From contig CAKQRW010000040.1 of NCBI GenBank assembly GCA_934271655.1, positions 1 through 29,675 of the forward strand: DNA of 29,675 nucleotides, in the 5' to 3' direction. This stretch comes from an uncultured Bacteroidaceae bacterium (GTDB lineage Bacteria; Bacteroidota; Bacteroidia; Bacteroidales; Bacteroidaceae). The position numbers were made by a program, and so were the translations under genes. Positions 1 through 7,890 of this stretch are shown here, piece after piece; position 1 is the first letter of the stretch, and every line of letters begins with the position of its first letter. The notes below the pieces were generated by a model that was not told the origin of the DNA, did no database searches, and worked only from the letters and a program-made list of their open reading frames with translations.

Positions 1-60
1 ACAAATATGGGAGCGGCCTACCTTGATACTATGAAATAATTTTGAACACCTACTTATTAT
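1..60 (-). repeat. Truncated copy of MITE-like palindromic element
   Basis: The first 60 bases match the reverse complement of 7887-7946 at 52 of 60 positions without a gap. The match stops at the outer end of that element's terminal repeat, so the window opens inside a second, diverged copy lying mostly before base 1. The shared edge reads AATAATTTTGARCACCTACT. No coding capacity is seen. That it is mobile is inference from the two copies and their palindromic structure. Confidence 0.6.
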
Positions 61-117
61 AAGATAATTGGGGCACCTATTTATCATAAGGTGATTATGA
101 GCATCTGCTTGGCAAAG
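36..117. repeat. Three degenerate tandem units of about 27 bp
   Basis: Three units of 28, 27 and 27 bp (36-63, 64-90, 91-117) share the pattern ATAATT..GRGCACCTAYTT, which is the terminal-repeat sequence of the element at 7891-8076. Units two and three are more diverged (for example GAGCATCTGCTTGG in the third). The array abuts the terminator that starts at 119. It looks like repeated ends of the same element family, or slippage copies of one end. Confidence 0.55.
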
Positions 118-118
118 A

Positions 119-165
119 AAAAGAGGGGTTGCGCCGGTGCTGGTGTCTGGCGCAATCCCTCTTTT
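119..165 (-). terminator. Rho-independent terminator of the leftward sigma operon
   Basis: Arms 119-135 and 149-165 form a 17-bp stem (one G-U wobble) around a 13-nt loop. Read on the minus strand the stem is followed by a T-rich run (TTTTTCTTT), as expected for termination of the gene ending at 182. The loop-distal arms are A/T tracts on both sides, so it might also work for rightward transcription. Confidence 0.85.
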
Positions 166-181
166 CAGTTATTGATACTTG

Positions 182-721
182 TCATTTCCTGTCGTCCCAT
201 GATGGGCGGAAAGACTGCTTGTCTTTTTTCTCTGGACGGAAATGGTTGAGCACTTCCATCTGCCATCTGTTGAGTGCCATCTTCACGGCAAAGACTTTTT
301 TCCATGAGAGCACAGTGTGGAACTTCTTGGTGTATGCCTGCTCTATCTTTTTCACCTCCACTTCGTTGGCTGTCATCTGGCTGACCATCTCCTCATATTC
401 CTTTTCAGAGATGTTTGTGTTGCCCTTGTGGTTTCTGAAGAAGAAGCGGCGGTTTCTCTCCATCACAGCATGCTGCTTCTCCTGCATCTCTTTGAGTAGC
501 GGAAGAAATCTCTCTGACTCACTGTCGGTGAGATGAGCCTCGCGCGTGATGAATTCGCTGAACTTTTTCATGTATAGCTCTGGCGAGAATTGCTTTCTGT
601 TGTCTGGTGTCTGCCAACTTGGATTTGGTCTTGTCCAGCTCTTGGCAGGTTCCTGCGCATTGACAGCCACGCAGACGAGCAGCATTAGGAGAATATTTAT
701 TACTCTTTTCATTTTTGACAT
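182..721 (-). CDS. Secreted Spy/CpxP-like periplasmic protein
   Basis: This 179-aa protein begins with a signal peptide (hydrophobic stretch about residues 6-20, cleavage likely near VNAQ). The mature part is charged and predicted helical, with a segment around residues 55-95 (LTDSESERFLPLLKEMQEK, then an Arg/Lys-rich stretch) that resembles the LTxxQ-type helical hairpins of Spy/CpxP and periplasmic metal-sensor proteins. In that family the proteins act as periplasmic chaperones or stress sensors. It is the last gene of a leftward sigma factor, membrane protein, Spy-like set, with 27 bp to the gene before it, which fits a stress-responsive envelope role. A second in-frame ATG at codon 4 is an equally good start. 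The family assignment is by pattern only; the sequence could be an unrelated helical secreted protein. Confidence 0.75.
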   Translation of the reverse strand: MSKMKRVINILLMLLVCVAVNAQEPAKSWTRPNPSWQTPDNRKQFSPELYMKKFSEFITREAHLTDSESERFLPLLKEMQEKQHAVMERNRRFFFRNHKGNTNISEKEYEEMVSQMTANEVEVKKIEQAYTKKFHTVLSWKKVFAVKMALNRWQMEVLNHFRPEKKDKQSFRPSWDDRK

Positions 722-748
722 GATTTTATGTGGTATATATTCTTGTTG

Positions 749-1141
749 TCACTCGCTTCCTTCGCCCGCAAGGTAGCAATACACGTCTATGTTGTCTGTC
801 ATGGCGTAGTTTATGAGGTCTTCATTATAGTCATCTGTGCTGACCTCCTTGGATTCCGATTGCTTTGCCTGCTGCAATGTCTCAGATGGAGCGGACAGCA
901 GCCTGGCCGCAACCATGGCGATGAGGATGAGCGATGCTGCTACGGTGGATATGTTCTTCCACCAGTCGGTGCGCCGCGGTGATGTCTTGCCTGTGGCGAT
1001 AACCTTAGAGTCTTCGGTCGCAGTGTCTTCGGGTATCTGCTTCATGATACGAGCTGTAAGGTCATCGAAGTAGCCTTCTGGGGTGGTGAATGGGTATCTG
1101 CCCTTTCCCTCTAATGAAATTCGGTTATCCTTTGTACTCAT
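749..1141 (-). CDS. One-pass membrane protein, probable anti-sigma factor
   Basis: This 130-aa protein has a soluble N-terminal part with the motif FTTPEGYFDDLTARI (residues 18-32). Similar F.P.GYF...L motifs are common in short Bacteroidota proteins encoded next to ECF sigma factors. One membrane segment follows (about residues 65-84), then a short acidic C-terminal tail. Topology with a cytoplasmic N-terminus is what an anti-sigma factor needs. It sits 124 bp downstream of the sigma gene and 27 bp upstream of the Spy-like gene, all leftward. No zinc-binding HxxxCxxC motif is present, so it is not a classical ZAS-type anti-sigma factor. The role is inferred from context. Confidence 0.7.
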   Translation of the reverse strand: MSTKDNRISLEGKGRYPFTTPEGYFDDLTARIMKQIPEDTATEDSKVIATGKTSPRRTDWWKNISTVAASLILIAMVAARLLSAPSETLQQAKQSESKEVSTDDYNEDLINYAMTDNIDVYCYLAGEGSE

Positions 1142-1265
1142 ATTTCGATGTTTTTGTTGTTATTTATCTATTTGACTTTTCTTTTGCTGGATGGTTTAAT
1201 TGAGTGAAGCTTTTTTTGTGTCTTTTGTTTTCCTGTCAATGGCTCTTATTCAATACTTGGCTTCT

Positions 1266-1811
1266 TCACTGTTTCCCTTTGATGAACGTGGATATCTTTT
1301 CCACGGCGATGTGGTAAGAGGCTTTCAGCGCTCCGATGCTTGTGCCTACGATGCCTGATATTTCCTCATATTTCTTATCGTCAAAATATTTCATGCAGAA
1401 CACTTGCCTTTGTTTAGGAGGCAGGGTAGACACTGCTTGCATCAGCATGTTCTCAGCCTCATTGCCATCAAAGTGCTCGTCAGCTACGAATGTGGCTTGC
1501 TCCGTGAAGTCTTCATCATCGATAGACAGGGTGCTTTTCTTCTGCCTGATGTACGTGAGCGCCTCATTGCGTGCTATGGAGAAAAGCCAGGTGGAGAGTG
1601 CGGAGTCTCCCTTGAAGTTGTCTATCCCTTTCCATGCCTTGATGAAGGTGTTTTGCAGCACGTCATCGGTGTCGTCATGATTTTGGAGAATATAATGTAT
1701 CTGCCAGTATAGCTGGCGCGAGTATGCGTTGACCATGTCCTCAAAGGCCCTGCGCTTCGTATGCGGGCTTTTCAGCCTGTCCATTATGTCTTTGTCGCTT
1801 GTCTTTGCCAT
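1266..1811 (-). CDS. ECF-type RNA polymerase sigma factor
   Basis: This 181-aa protein has the two conserved parts of an ECF sigma-70 factor. Region 2 (about residues 25-92) carries the DTDDVLQNTFIKAW and STWLFSIARNEAL signatures used in core binding and -10 recognition. Region 4 (about residues 128-178) carries LPPKQRQVFCMKYFDDKKYEEIS followed by a helix-turn-helix. Length is normal for the family. It heads a leftward operon with a putative anti-sigma protein and a Spy-like protein, and is transcribed away from a second ECF gene at 2271. A promoter at 1975-2004 would give a leader of about 155 nt that contains a stem-loop near the start codon. The target regulon cannot be read from this window; autoregulation is likely but inferred. 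Confidence 0.92.
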   Translation of the reverse strand: MAKTSDKDIMDRLKSPHTKRRAFEDMVNAYSRQLYWQIHYILQNHDDTDDVLQNTFIKAWKGIDNFKGDSALSTWLFSIARNEALTYIRQKKSTLSIDDEDFTEQATFVADEHFDGNEAENMLMQAVSTLPPKQRQVFCMKYFDDKKYEEISGIVGTSIGALKASYHIAVEKISTFIKGKQ

Positions 1812-1835
1812 GCTTTTTCTGGATGTTTGTTAAGA

Positions 1836-1866
1836 AATCGAATCCGCTCTGATTCGGATTTCGATT
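1836..1866 (-). promoter_or_regulatory. Stem-loop in the leader of the leftward sigma gene
   Basis: Arms 1836-1846 and 1855-1866 pair over about 11 bp (AATCGAATCCG against CGGATTTCGATT, one bulged base) around an 8-nt loop. It lies about 25 nt before the sigma start codon at 1811 in the predicted leader, where it could affect translation. No riboswitch family is recognised. Confidence 0.45.
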
Positions 1867-1974
1867 GTATATCGAGAGGTTGGGCGTTTGTCTATTAAGT
1901 AACAATGTGGAAACGAGCTGGTTTCTGCTTGCTTCTGTATTCTGCAATACACAATGGAAACCTCAATCCTGTGG

Positions 1975-2004
1975 CAAAGATACGACAATTTTTTTAATAT
2001 CCAA
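1975..2004 (-). promoter_or_regulatory. Promoter of the leftward sigma operon (Bacteroidota type)
   Basis: On the minus strand, TATCTTTG (1982-1975) matches the Bacteroidota -7 consensus TAnnTTTG. A TTG at 2004-2002 lies 19 bp upstream, as expected for the -33 element. The next leftward gene is the sigma factor starting at 1811. Confidence 0.65.
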
Positions 2005-2069
2005 TGATTAACAATGGGAATCTTGAGAAATTTATTTTTTTTAATCCTTGCTTTACAAGATAATATCTG

Positions 2070-2089
2070 ATCATACAAGGTTGTATGAT
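2070..2089. promoter_or_regulatory. 20-bp operator-like palindrome between divergent sigma genes
   Basis: ATCATACAA (2070-2078) and TTGTATGAT (2081-2089) form a perfect 9-bp inverted repeat separated by GG. The geometry suits a homodimeric DNA-binding protein. It lies about 66 bp upstream of the leftward -33 element and about 145 bp upstream of the rightward -7 element. There is no T-run after it, and the 2-nt spacer is too short for an RNA hairpin loop, so a DNA site is more likely than a terminator. Confidence 0.5.
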
Positions 2090-2233
2090 GTTATTTTAGT
2101 CACACTGGCAGCGGAAAGAGGATGGCGGCATCATGTGCAGCAGCATAGCTTACAAAACTGGATAGAGAATGGCTTAAACTGTACAAAATCATATTTTTTT
2201 TAAAAAAAAGATTTTCCCATGTAGCGTTTGGCT

Positions 2234-2241
2234 TAGTTTTG
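2234..2241 (+). promoter_or_regulatory. -7 element for the rightward sigma operon
   Basis: TAGTTTTG fits TAnnTTTG and lies 30 bp before the ATG at 2271. No clear TTTG -33 element is visible at the usual 19-21 bp spacing; the region upstream is an A/T run. It may therefore be a weak or sigma-dependent promoter. Confidence 0.5.
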
Positions 2242-2270
2242 CGTTATATTAATAAACGAAAACATAAAAA

Positions 2271-2774
2271 ATGGAACAAATAGAATTCGAACACCATGTG
2301 TCGTCGCTTAGGCCGCAATTGATGAGCTTCGCCCATCGCTACCATTTGGCAGACACCGACAGAGAGGATGCTGTGCAGGAGACGTTGGTCAGGCTGTGGC
2401 AGTTGCGGAAACGCATTATAGACGGTGAGCATATGATGCGACTGGCTTTGGTGGTGCTTCGCAACATCTCCGTCTCCATGCTTCGCAGTCAGCAAAGGCA
2501 TCCTACATTGAGTCTGAATGTATCGATCCACGATCATGCCAACGCTGACAATGCACATCGGCAGATGGAGGCAGTAGAGGCCGACGCATGGTTGACGCAG
2601 TGCATCCACTCGCTTCCCGACAAGCAACGTGCCATCTTGCAGATGCGCAATGTGGACCATCTGAGCTATGCTGACATTGCCCGAATCCTGGGTTCCATGG
2701 AGTCGTCGGTACGCGGACTCATCAGTAGGGCACGCAAAACATTGTTGGAACAAATAAACATAAATAAACCATGA
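2271..2774 (+). CDS. ECF-type RNA polymerase sigma factor
   Basis: This 167-aa protein shows ECF region 2 (about residues 10-75, with DTDREDAVQETLVRLW) and region 4 (about residues 105-160, with LPDKQRAILQMRNVDHLSYADIARILG and an SRARKTL end typical of the recognition helix). The linker between them is short, as usual. It overlaps the next gene by 4 bp (ATGA), indicating translational coupling to its probable anti-sigma partner. It is the second ECF factor in the window and shares only the family signatures with the leftward one at 1266-1811, so the two loci probably answer different signals. The operon continues toward an outer-membrane barrel protein, suggesting an envelope-related regulon. 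Confidence 0.92.
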   Translation: MEQIEFEHHVSSLRPQLMSFAHRYHLADTDREDAVQETLVRLWQLRKRIIDGEHMMRLALVVLRNISVSMLRSQQRHPTLSLNVSIHDHANADNAHRQMEAVEADAWLTQCIHSLPDKQRAILQMRNVDHLSYADIARILGSMESSVRGLISRARKTLLEQININKP

Positions 2775-3574
2775 CAGAGTACGATAGCATACAAGTAATA
2801 CTTGACCGTTTCATGAACGGCCAGACATCCGAGGTCGAGGAGGCGCGGCTCGCTCGCTACTTCCGCATGGCCACAGATGTGCCTGATGAGTGGCAGGCTT
2901 ATCGGGAAATGTTTTCCAGTTTCGACTCCGATGCCTATGAATTTTCCGAACAAGAGCTTGATGCTATGGCTATGCCCGTAGCGTCAGCTGAGCAGGCCAT
3001 GTTCATAGCTCCCTGTCGCCAGTCGTTGGTTAGCCGTGCTCTTCGCATAGCCGCCATGGTGGCTGTCGTGGCAGGCGTGGGTCTGGCGGGCTATAAGAAA
3101 TTGGCACCTCCGACTCCAGGGGATTTCCCAGTTGGCAAGCCCCAGCTCAATGCCAGAATGACGCACTCCAAAAAGGCTACGGAGGTGCAGGTGGTGGCAG
3201 TCACTGCCAGTGAGCGACAGCAAGTTCCTTTCCGTAAGGCTTCAGCCGAGGCTGTAGCGAATAAGGCTGCCGTAGACACTTGGCAGGTCGCTGAGACTCC
3301 TGTCTCTCTTAATGAAAATGAGTCCGAATCGCTTGCTGCTGTGGCCACTTCGTGTGGCTCTTATGTCGAGGCTGACTATGCGGAAATCCTTTCGCGGTTT
3401 GTCTCCTTGAGAGAATATGATCAGGCACACATGCAGGCCGTCTCTTCGCCTCAGATGTCGGTCTATGAGCTTGAAAAGCCTGACACGCCAGTGGTTGCCT
3501 CCACGGACTCACCTTTTGATGACGACGAGGTTGTCTCCTTTAAAATCATCGGTTCTTTCCCAGAAATGCAATAA
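2771..3574 (+). CDS. One-pass membrane protein, probable anti-sigma factor
   Basis: This 267-aa protein starts with a helical N-terminal domain (FMNGQTSEVEEARLARYFR, residues 14-32) like the N-terminal domains of Bacteroidota anti-sigma proteins, which read 'FL.G.ts..EE..L..yf'. One membrane segment lies at about residues 89-107 (ALRIAAMVAVVAGVGLAGY). The remaining 160 residues are low in motifs and would be periplasmic. The 4-bp overlap with the sigma gene supports the assignment. There is no recognisable FecR domain, so it is not a standard FecR-type transducer. The C-terminal part could sense the neighbouring secreted proteins, but that is inference. Confidence 0.75.
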   Translation: MTEYDSIQVILDRFMNGQTSEVEEARLARYFRMATDVPDEWQAYREMFSSFDSDAYEFSEQELDAMAMPVASAEQAMFIAPCRQSLVSRALRIAAMVAVVAGVGLAGYKKLAPPTPGDFPVGKPQLNARMTHSKKATEVQVVAVTASERQQVPFRKASAEAVANKAAVDTWQVAETPVSLNENESESLAAVATSCGSYVEADYAEILSRFVSLREYDQAHMQAVSSPQMSVYELEKPDTPVVASTDSPFDDDEVVSFKIIGSFPEMQ

Positions 3575-3612
3575 ACTCCATTTTTAACTGACTATAAATA
3601 TTCCATCTAAAC

Positions 3613-4584
3613 ATGAATACCATCCGTCGTATACTTTTCGCCTGGCTTCTTGTCATGGCCAGCCTATCCTTGCCAGCCAAGGAAAGATACCAGACCATCT
3701 GCATGCAGCTCAACCCCGTCCTTATGGACATCTATCATGAGCTCGACAGCATCTTTCCGCTCCATTACCTCGCCAACGAGAGTCCTGCACATTGCGCCTA
3801 CTGGGTCAACTTCCAGTTCTCTTCGCGCGATCAGTTTGAACGCTATCGCCCCTGGGTGGAGTCGCTCATCAAGCGGCTCGACAAGGTGGAGGCCTACAAG
3901 CGTAACATAAACTTCACTGACTCCATAAATGAGTATTTCAATGGCGTAGAATTGGTTCTGAAGACACCCAACAGCGTGCAGAAAGACAACTGCGTATTCT
4001 TCATCAGCCAGTCGCGCATTAGCTTCCACTATAATGCTCGCGTGGAGGGTGAAGATTTTCGGTTTGCCAATGATCCAGACGACCCCAACGGTCAGTCCCG
4101 CCAAGACATAGCCGACCACATGGACCGGCTGATCAACGCATATATCCATCGCAAGGGCGTGGAGAAAGACTCCGTCTACTATCCGCAAGACAAGGACTAT
4201 GCCTACGTGACGTTCAACAGCACCAATGGCGAACCCTCTCACGGCTACCGCTACATCGTGCCCGACTGCACGGTGAAAGACTTCCGCGAGTTCAGCGATG
4301 CCATCCATGCCTACTCACGCACAGCACCTGTGCGCACTTCGTTCAACGACAACTACTGGCAATATGAAGCCGCAGCCATCTGTATCATCCGCCCAAACGG
4401 GCAAAACCCACTGATGGTGGCCGCTGCCTTGAAGGGCACGCGCCTCTATCTGTTGCGCATCGTGGGCGATCACACCTGCTTCATGCCTCGCGCTTGGGCA
4501 GAAGACGACCTGAAATGGAAAATTAAGGAACGCCACAAGCTGACCGAGCACCAGCCACTGTTGCCACCCACTGTGCAACCATAG
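3613..4584 (+). CDS. Secreted protein of unknown function
   Basis: This 323-aa protein has an N-terminal signal sequence (about residues 1-22, ending SLPAKE). No family is recognised. The mature part is soluble, mixed alpha/beta, rich in Tyr, Asp and Arg, with two Cys in the N-terminal third (about residues 32 and 58) that could form a periplasmic disulfide. It lies 38 bp after the putative anti-sigma gene and 160 bp before the outer-membrane barrel gene, on the same strand, so it probably belongs to the sigma locus. Possible roles include the periplasmic partner or sensor for the barrel protein; nothing in the sequence proves this. Confidence 0.75.
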   Translation: MNTIRRILFAWLLVMASLSLPAKERYQTICMQLNPVLMDIYHELDSIFPLHYLANESPAHCAYWVNFQFSSRDQFERYRPWVESLIKRLDKVEAYKRNINFTDSINEYFNGVELVLKTPNSVQKDNCVFFISQSRISFHYNARVEGEDFRFANDPDDPNGQSRQDIADHMDRLINAYIHRKGVEKDSVYYPQDKDYAYVTFNSTNGEPSHGYRYIVPDCTVKDFREFSDAIHAYSRTAPVRTSFNDNYWQYEAAAICIIRPNGQNPLMVAAALKGTRLYLLRIVGDHTCFMPRAWAEDDLKWKIKERHKLTEHQPLLPPTVQP

Positions 4585-4744
4585 CCAGGCGAACATGGCT
4601 TGCAAATAGCATCACCCGATATCTTATTTATTACCATTCTATATTCAGGGTTGTCCTACGATTCTGGCAAGGATGACATGTGCTTATGGGACACGTGATT
4701 CTTAATCCTCTAAGAGGGTAAAAATGACTTTCTATCAATGAAAC

Positions 4745-7657
4745 ATGCTTATGAAGCACATAAACTTTAATCTCTTGGTCATCATCTTTTTGTTGGCCTA
4801 CAGCCCCTCAGCCTTTTCACAAATATCACAAAAAGCAAACAAGAAACAACGTACGTTCATCTTGTGGGGGCATGTGCGCGACAGCTTCACCAAGGCCGTT
4901 GTGCCCGGTGTGAAGATTTCCCTTCTGGGAACTGACAGCACCCTCATCGACACCTGTATCGCCCAGACCTCTGAGGATATGGGCCGTGTGGGTGGCGACA
5001 CCTGGTACCGCTTCGTACTCCCGTCAGTCCCACAACGTCTAATTATCCGCGCCTCACATCCCGACTACGAAGATTGCTATGTTGATTATGACGTGCGCCA
5101 TGTGGCTCGCAACAGGTACTTCGACGCGCCGTGGCACTACATGAAACGCCGCCAGCACGGGGATGTCGATTACGACTCGGAACTTGCAGGAGTGGTGGTG
5201 AAGGCCACGCGCGTCAAGATGGCTTATCGTGGCGACACGCTTGTCTTTGACGCTTCGGCCTTCAAGTTGCCTGATGGCAGCATGCTCGACGCCCTGATCA
5301 GGCAGATGCCTGGCGTGAAACTCGATGACAATGGCATCGTCACCGTCAACGGGCGGAAGGTCGACTATCTCATGCTCAATGGCAAGGACTTCTTCAAGGG
5401 CGACAACAAGGTGTTACTCGACAACTTGCCATACTACACTGTAAACAACATCAAGGTGTATGACCGAACCACAGACAAGAGCAGCTTCATGAACAAGGAC
5501 ATGGAGCAGAAGGAGTATGTGATGGACGTGAACTTGAAGCGAGAATACGACAATGGCTACCTTGGCAACACTACCATTGGTGGAGGAACGGGTAGCCATT
5601 ACATGGCCCGTCTTTTTGCCTCCTACTTCTCCGACCTGACCAATGTGTCGGTCTATTCGGGTGTCAACAACATCAATGTGTCGGGCAACCCCAATAGCCA
5701 AGGCAACTGGAATAACGCCTCTGTGACCGAAGGCTCCATCACCCACCGCAATGCGGGCATCAACGTGCGGCGCGACAGTAAGGACAAGAAACGTGAGAAC
5801 ATCACTTCTGCGCAAGCCACATGGACGGACGATGAAAATGCAACCTGTATTGACCGCGAGAACTTTCTTTCGTCGGGGTCTACATATGACATGAGCGACA
5901 GCCACAATGGAAATCGTGACCGTTCGTTCGTCATGAGCAATGACTTTCGTATCAAGTTGCCCTTCTGGTTGCAAAGCAACACACGGGTGGAATGGTCTGA
6001 CGCGCGCAGCAGCGTGCTCTCACGCATGGCCTCATTCAGCCAGAGCGTTCGTCCCTATGGCGAGTCCTCTGCGGTGCTCGACTCCGTGTTTGCGCCATCG
6101 CGTCCTTTTGGTCTCACACAGACAATGATCAATAGCACCTTCTCGGATGTGCTCACCAATAGCAGGAAGTTTTATGCGTACCAGAACCTGGAGTACAACA
6201 CCAAGTTGCCCTGGGGCGACAACATCGAGTTGCAAGCCAAGGCTTCCTATACTCGAAGCGACAGCAAGGAGCATCAGGATTATCGGCTCGACTACGCCCA
6301 GCAGGCTGCCGATTATCGCTTGGTCTATGACCATGAGCCGTCTCACTCCACCTTCTTCTATGGTCGTGGGGAGTATTATCTTAATCTGCTCAACAGCTGG
6401 ACTTGCCGCTTCTATTCGCTCTACGAGTGGAAACGCACAAGCCAGCCCAAGGATTACTATCGTCTCGACCGCTTGGCAGGGTGGGGCATCGGGCAGCACG
6501 CTTTTACCCATCTGCCTTCAGCCGACTCGCTGCTCCTGGCCATGTCGGCTAATGACAGCCACTACCAGAAAGACAGGCGAGGCAACTGGAATTCGGGCTT
6601 CAACATCTATCTTCAGGAGGAGACGGACTCCACCTACATGTGGCTTCGTTTCCACCTGCCAGTGATGCGTGTCAGTGAGCGCACTGCCTACCGCAAGGCG
6701 GAGGTTGACACGGTGGCCATGCGCTCCGCATGGGTGTTGAATGGCAACATCAACTTCAATTATAAGTGGAAGAATAAACAAAACAACGTGTGGGCTAACC
6801 TTTGGCACAACACCATCCAGCCGCAACTTGCCAACTATGTGGTGTTTGACCACACCAATCCACTGGCCGTAGTGCTGCCGTCTGACAGACTCAAGAATGC
6901 CGATAAATGGGAGAGTTCTATTGGCATCCGCCTCACGACTAAGGGCAGTAAGATCAATTTCGATGCCAATGCCGATTATGCTTACACGGCCAATCCGCTT
7001 GTCACTGGCTTCTTCTACAATTCCACCACTGGTGCCTACAGCTATAAGGCCACCAATGCGTCCCATTCGTACTCTAGCAATGCCTTCGTCCAACTGTCAG
7101 GCCAATGGAACCATTGGGCCTATGAGGCAGGGTGCAGTATGGAGTATGGCAAGGGACAGACCGTGGAGCTTGATGCCGACTTGCAAGGCAAGCACTTCAA
7201 TGATGTTAAGAGCCGCAATGTGGGGCCTAGCCTGTCAATCGCTTGTCAGCTGCAGTCGTTCTACACTAAACTATCGGCCTACGGCAATTACGAGAAAAAT
7301 GAGTATGCCAACAGTCAGCTGGCGAATTTCAGCAACCGTCTCCATACGGTCTCGCTTTACACGCAGTACAACATACCTGTCATCGACGTCCAGATGCAGT
7401 CCGATCTCACTTATATCCACAATGCCACATCACTTTCGGCTATTCCATCACGAACGCAGTGGCTGTGGAATGTAACTTTGACGCATTCGTTCCTGAAGGG
7501 TAAACAACTGATCATGCAGTTCACAGCGGTGGATATCCTGCGGAACGTTTCCAACTATGACTATTCTGCCAGCAATTCTTATTTCGCTGCCACCTCTACC
7601 CAACGTGTCGATCGCATGCTGATGTTAAGTGCCACCTATATGCTATTCAAGAAATAA
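4745..7657 (+). CDS. TonB-receptor-like outer-membrane beta-barrel protein
   Basis: This 970-aa protein has a signal peptide (about residues 1-26, ending AFSQ), then a carboxypeptidase-regulatory-like beta-sandwich (about residues 36-125, beginning LWGHVRDSFTKAVVPGVKISL), a plug-like segment (about residues 145-250: LAGVVVKATRV, then LDALIRQMPGVKLDDNG and ITVNGRKVDYLMLNGKDFF), and a long beta-barrel rich in aromatic and Asn residues to the C-terminus. It ends in Phe-Lys-Lys (MLFKK). This arrangement matches the Bacteroidota outer-membrane barrel proteins related to TonB-dependent receptors that are often regulated by ECF sigma factors. No SusD gene follows, so it is not a polysaccharide-utilisation pair. 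The substrate is unknown. ATG at codon 3 (4751) is an alternative start; either gives the same mature protein. Confidence 0.85.
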   Translation: MLMKHINFNLLVIIFLLAYSPSAFSQISQKANKKQRTFILWGHVRDSFTKAVVPGVKISLLGTDSTLIDTCIAQTSEDMGRVGGDTWYRFVLPSVPQRLIIRASHPDYEDCYVDYDVRHVARNRYFDAPWHYMKRRQHGDVDYDSELAGVVVKATRVKMAYRGDTLVFDASAFKLPDGSMLDALIRQMPGVKLDDNGIVTVNGRKVDYLMLNGKDFFKGDNKVLLDNLPYYTVNNIKVYDRTTDKSSFMNKDMEQKEYVMDVNLKREYDNGYLGNTTIGGGTGSHYMARLFASYFSDLTNVSVYSGVNNINVSGNPNSQGNWNNASVTEGSITHRNAGINVRRDSKDKKRENITSAQATWTDDENATCIDRENFLSSGSTYDMSDSHNGNRDRSFVMSNDFRIKLPFWLQSNTRVEWSDARSSVLSRMASFSQSVRPYGESSAVLDSVFAPSRPFGLTQTMINSTFSDVLTNSRKFYAYQNLEYNTKLPWGDNIELQAKASYTRSDSKEHQDYRLDYAQQAADYRLVYDHEPSHSTFFYGRGEYYLNLLNSWTCRFYSLYEWKRTSQPKDYYRLDRLAGWGIGQHAFTHLPSADSLLLAMSANDSHYQKDRRGNWNSGFNIYLQEETDSTYMWLRFHLPVMRVSERTAYRKAEVDTVAMRSAWVLNGNINFNYKWKNKQNNVWANLWHNTIQPQLANYVVFDHTNPLAVVLPSDRLKNADKWESSIGIRLTTKGSKINFDANADYAYTANPLVTGFFYNSTTGAYSYKATNASHSYSSNAFVQLSGQWNHWAYEAGCSMEYGKGQTVELDADLQGKHFNDVKSRNVGPSLSIACQLQSFYTKLSAYGNYEKNEYANSQLANFSNRLHTVSLYTQYNIPVIDVQMQSDLTYIHNATSLSAIPSRTQWLWNVTLTHSFLKGKQLIMQFTAVDILRNVSNYDYSASNSYFAATSTQRVDRMLMLSATYMLFKK

Positions 7658-7890
7658 CAGGAGGCTTGAGCTGCAAAAACATCGAAGATGCCCACAGGTT
7701 AGATGTGGAGATTTGTTTTGTGTGTAGACACTTGATGAGTGCGCCTTGAAAGGGTGAATTTTCCATAGCGCAAGGCATCGGCTTGGGTCAATTCCTGAAC
7801 GGAATTGGCTGATTGTGCCGAATTATAAATATCGGTAATGTGATTCTCCAACAGATCTGATTGCACAGATTTTACATCAGATAAGCATAA
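7658..7890. other. Intergenic stretch with a possible gene remnant
   Basis: No convincing gene is present. On the minus strand a 68-codon frame (7905 to 7699) opens with TTG inside the terminal repeat of the neighbouring element and has a plausible amino-acid composition (for example NSVQELTQADALRYGKF). It matches no family I recognise and has no promoter. It could be the tail of a decayed gene or chance. Confidence 0.3.

Noticed and set aside
3664..4308. Long leftward frame opposite the unknown secreted protein
   Set aside because: Shadow of the GC-rich codons of the plus-strand gene; Val/His/Ala-rich composition typical of antisense frames.
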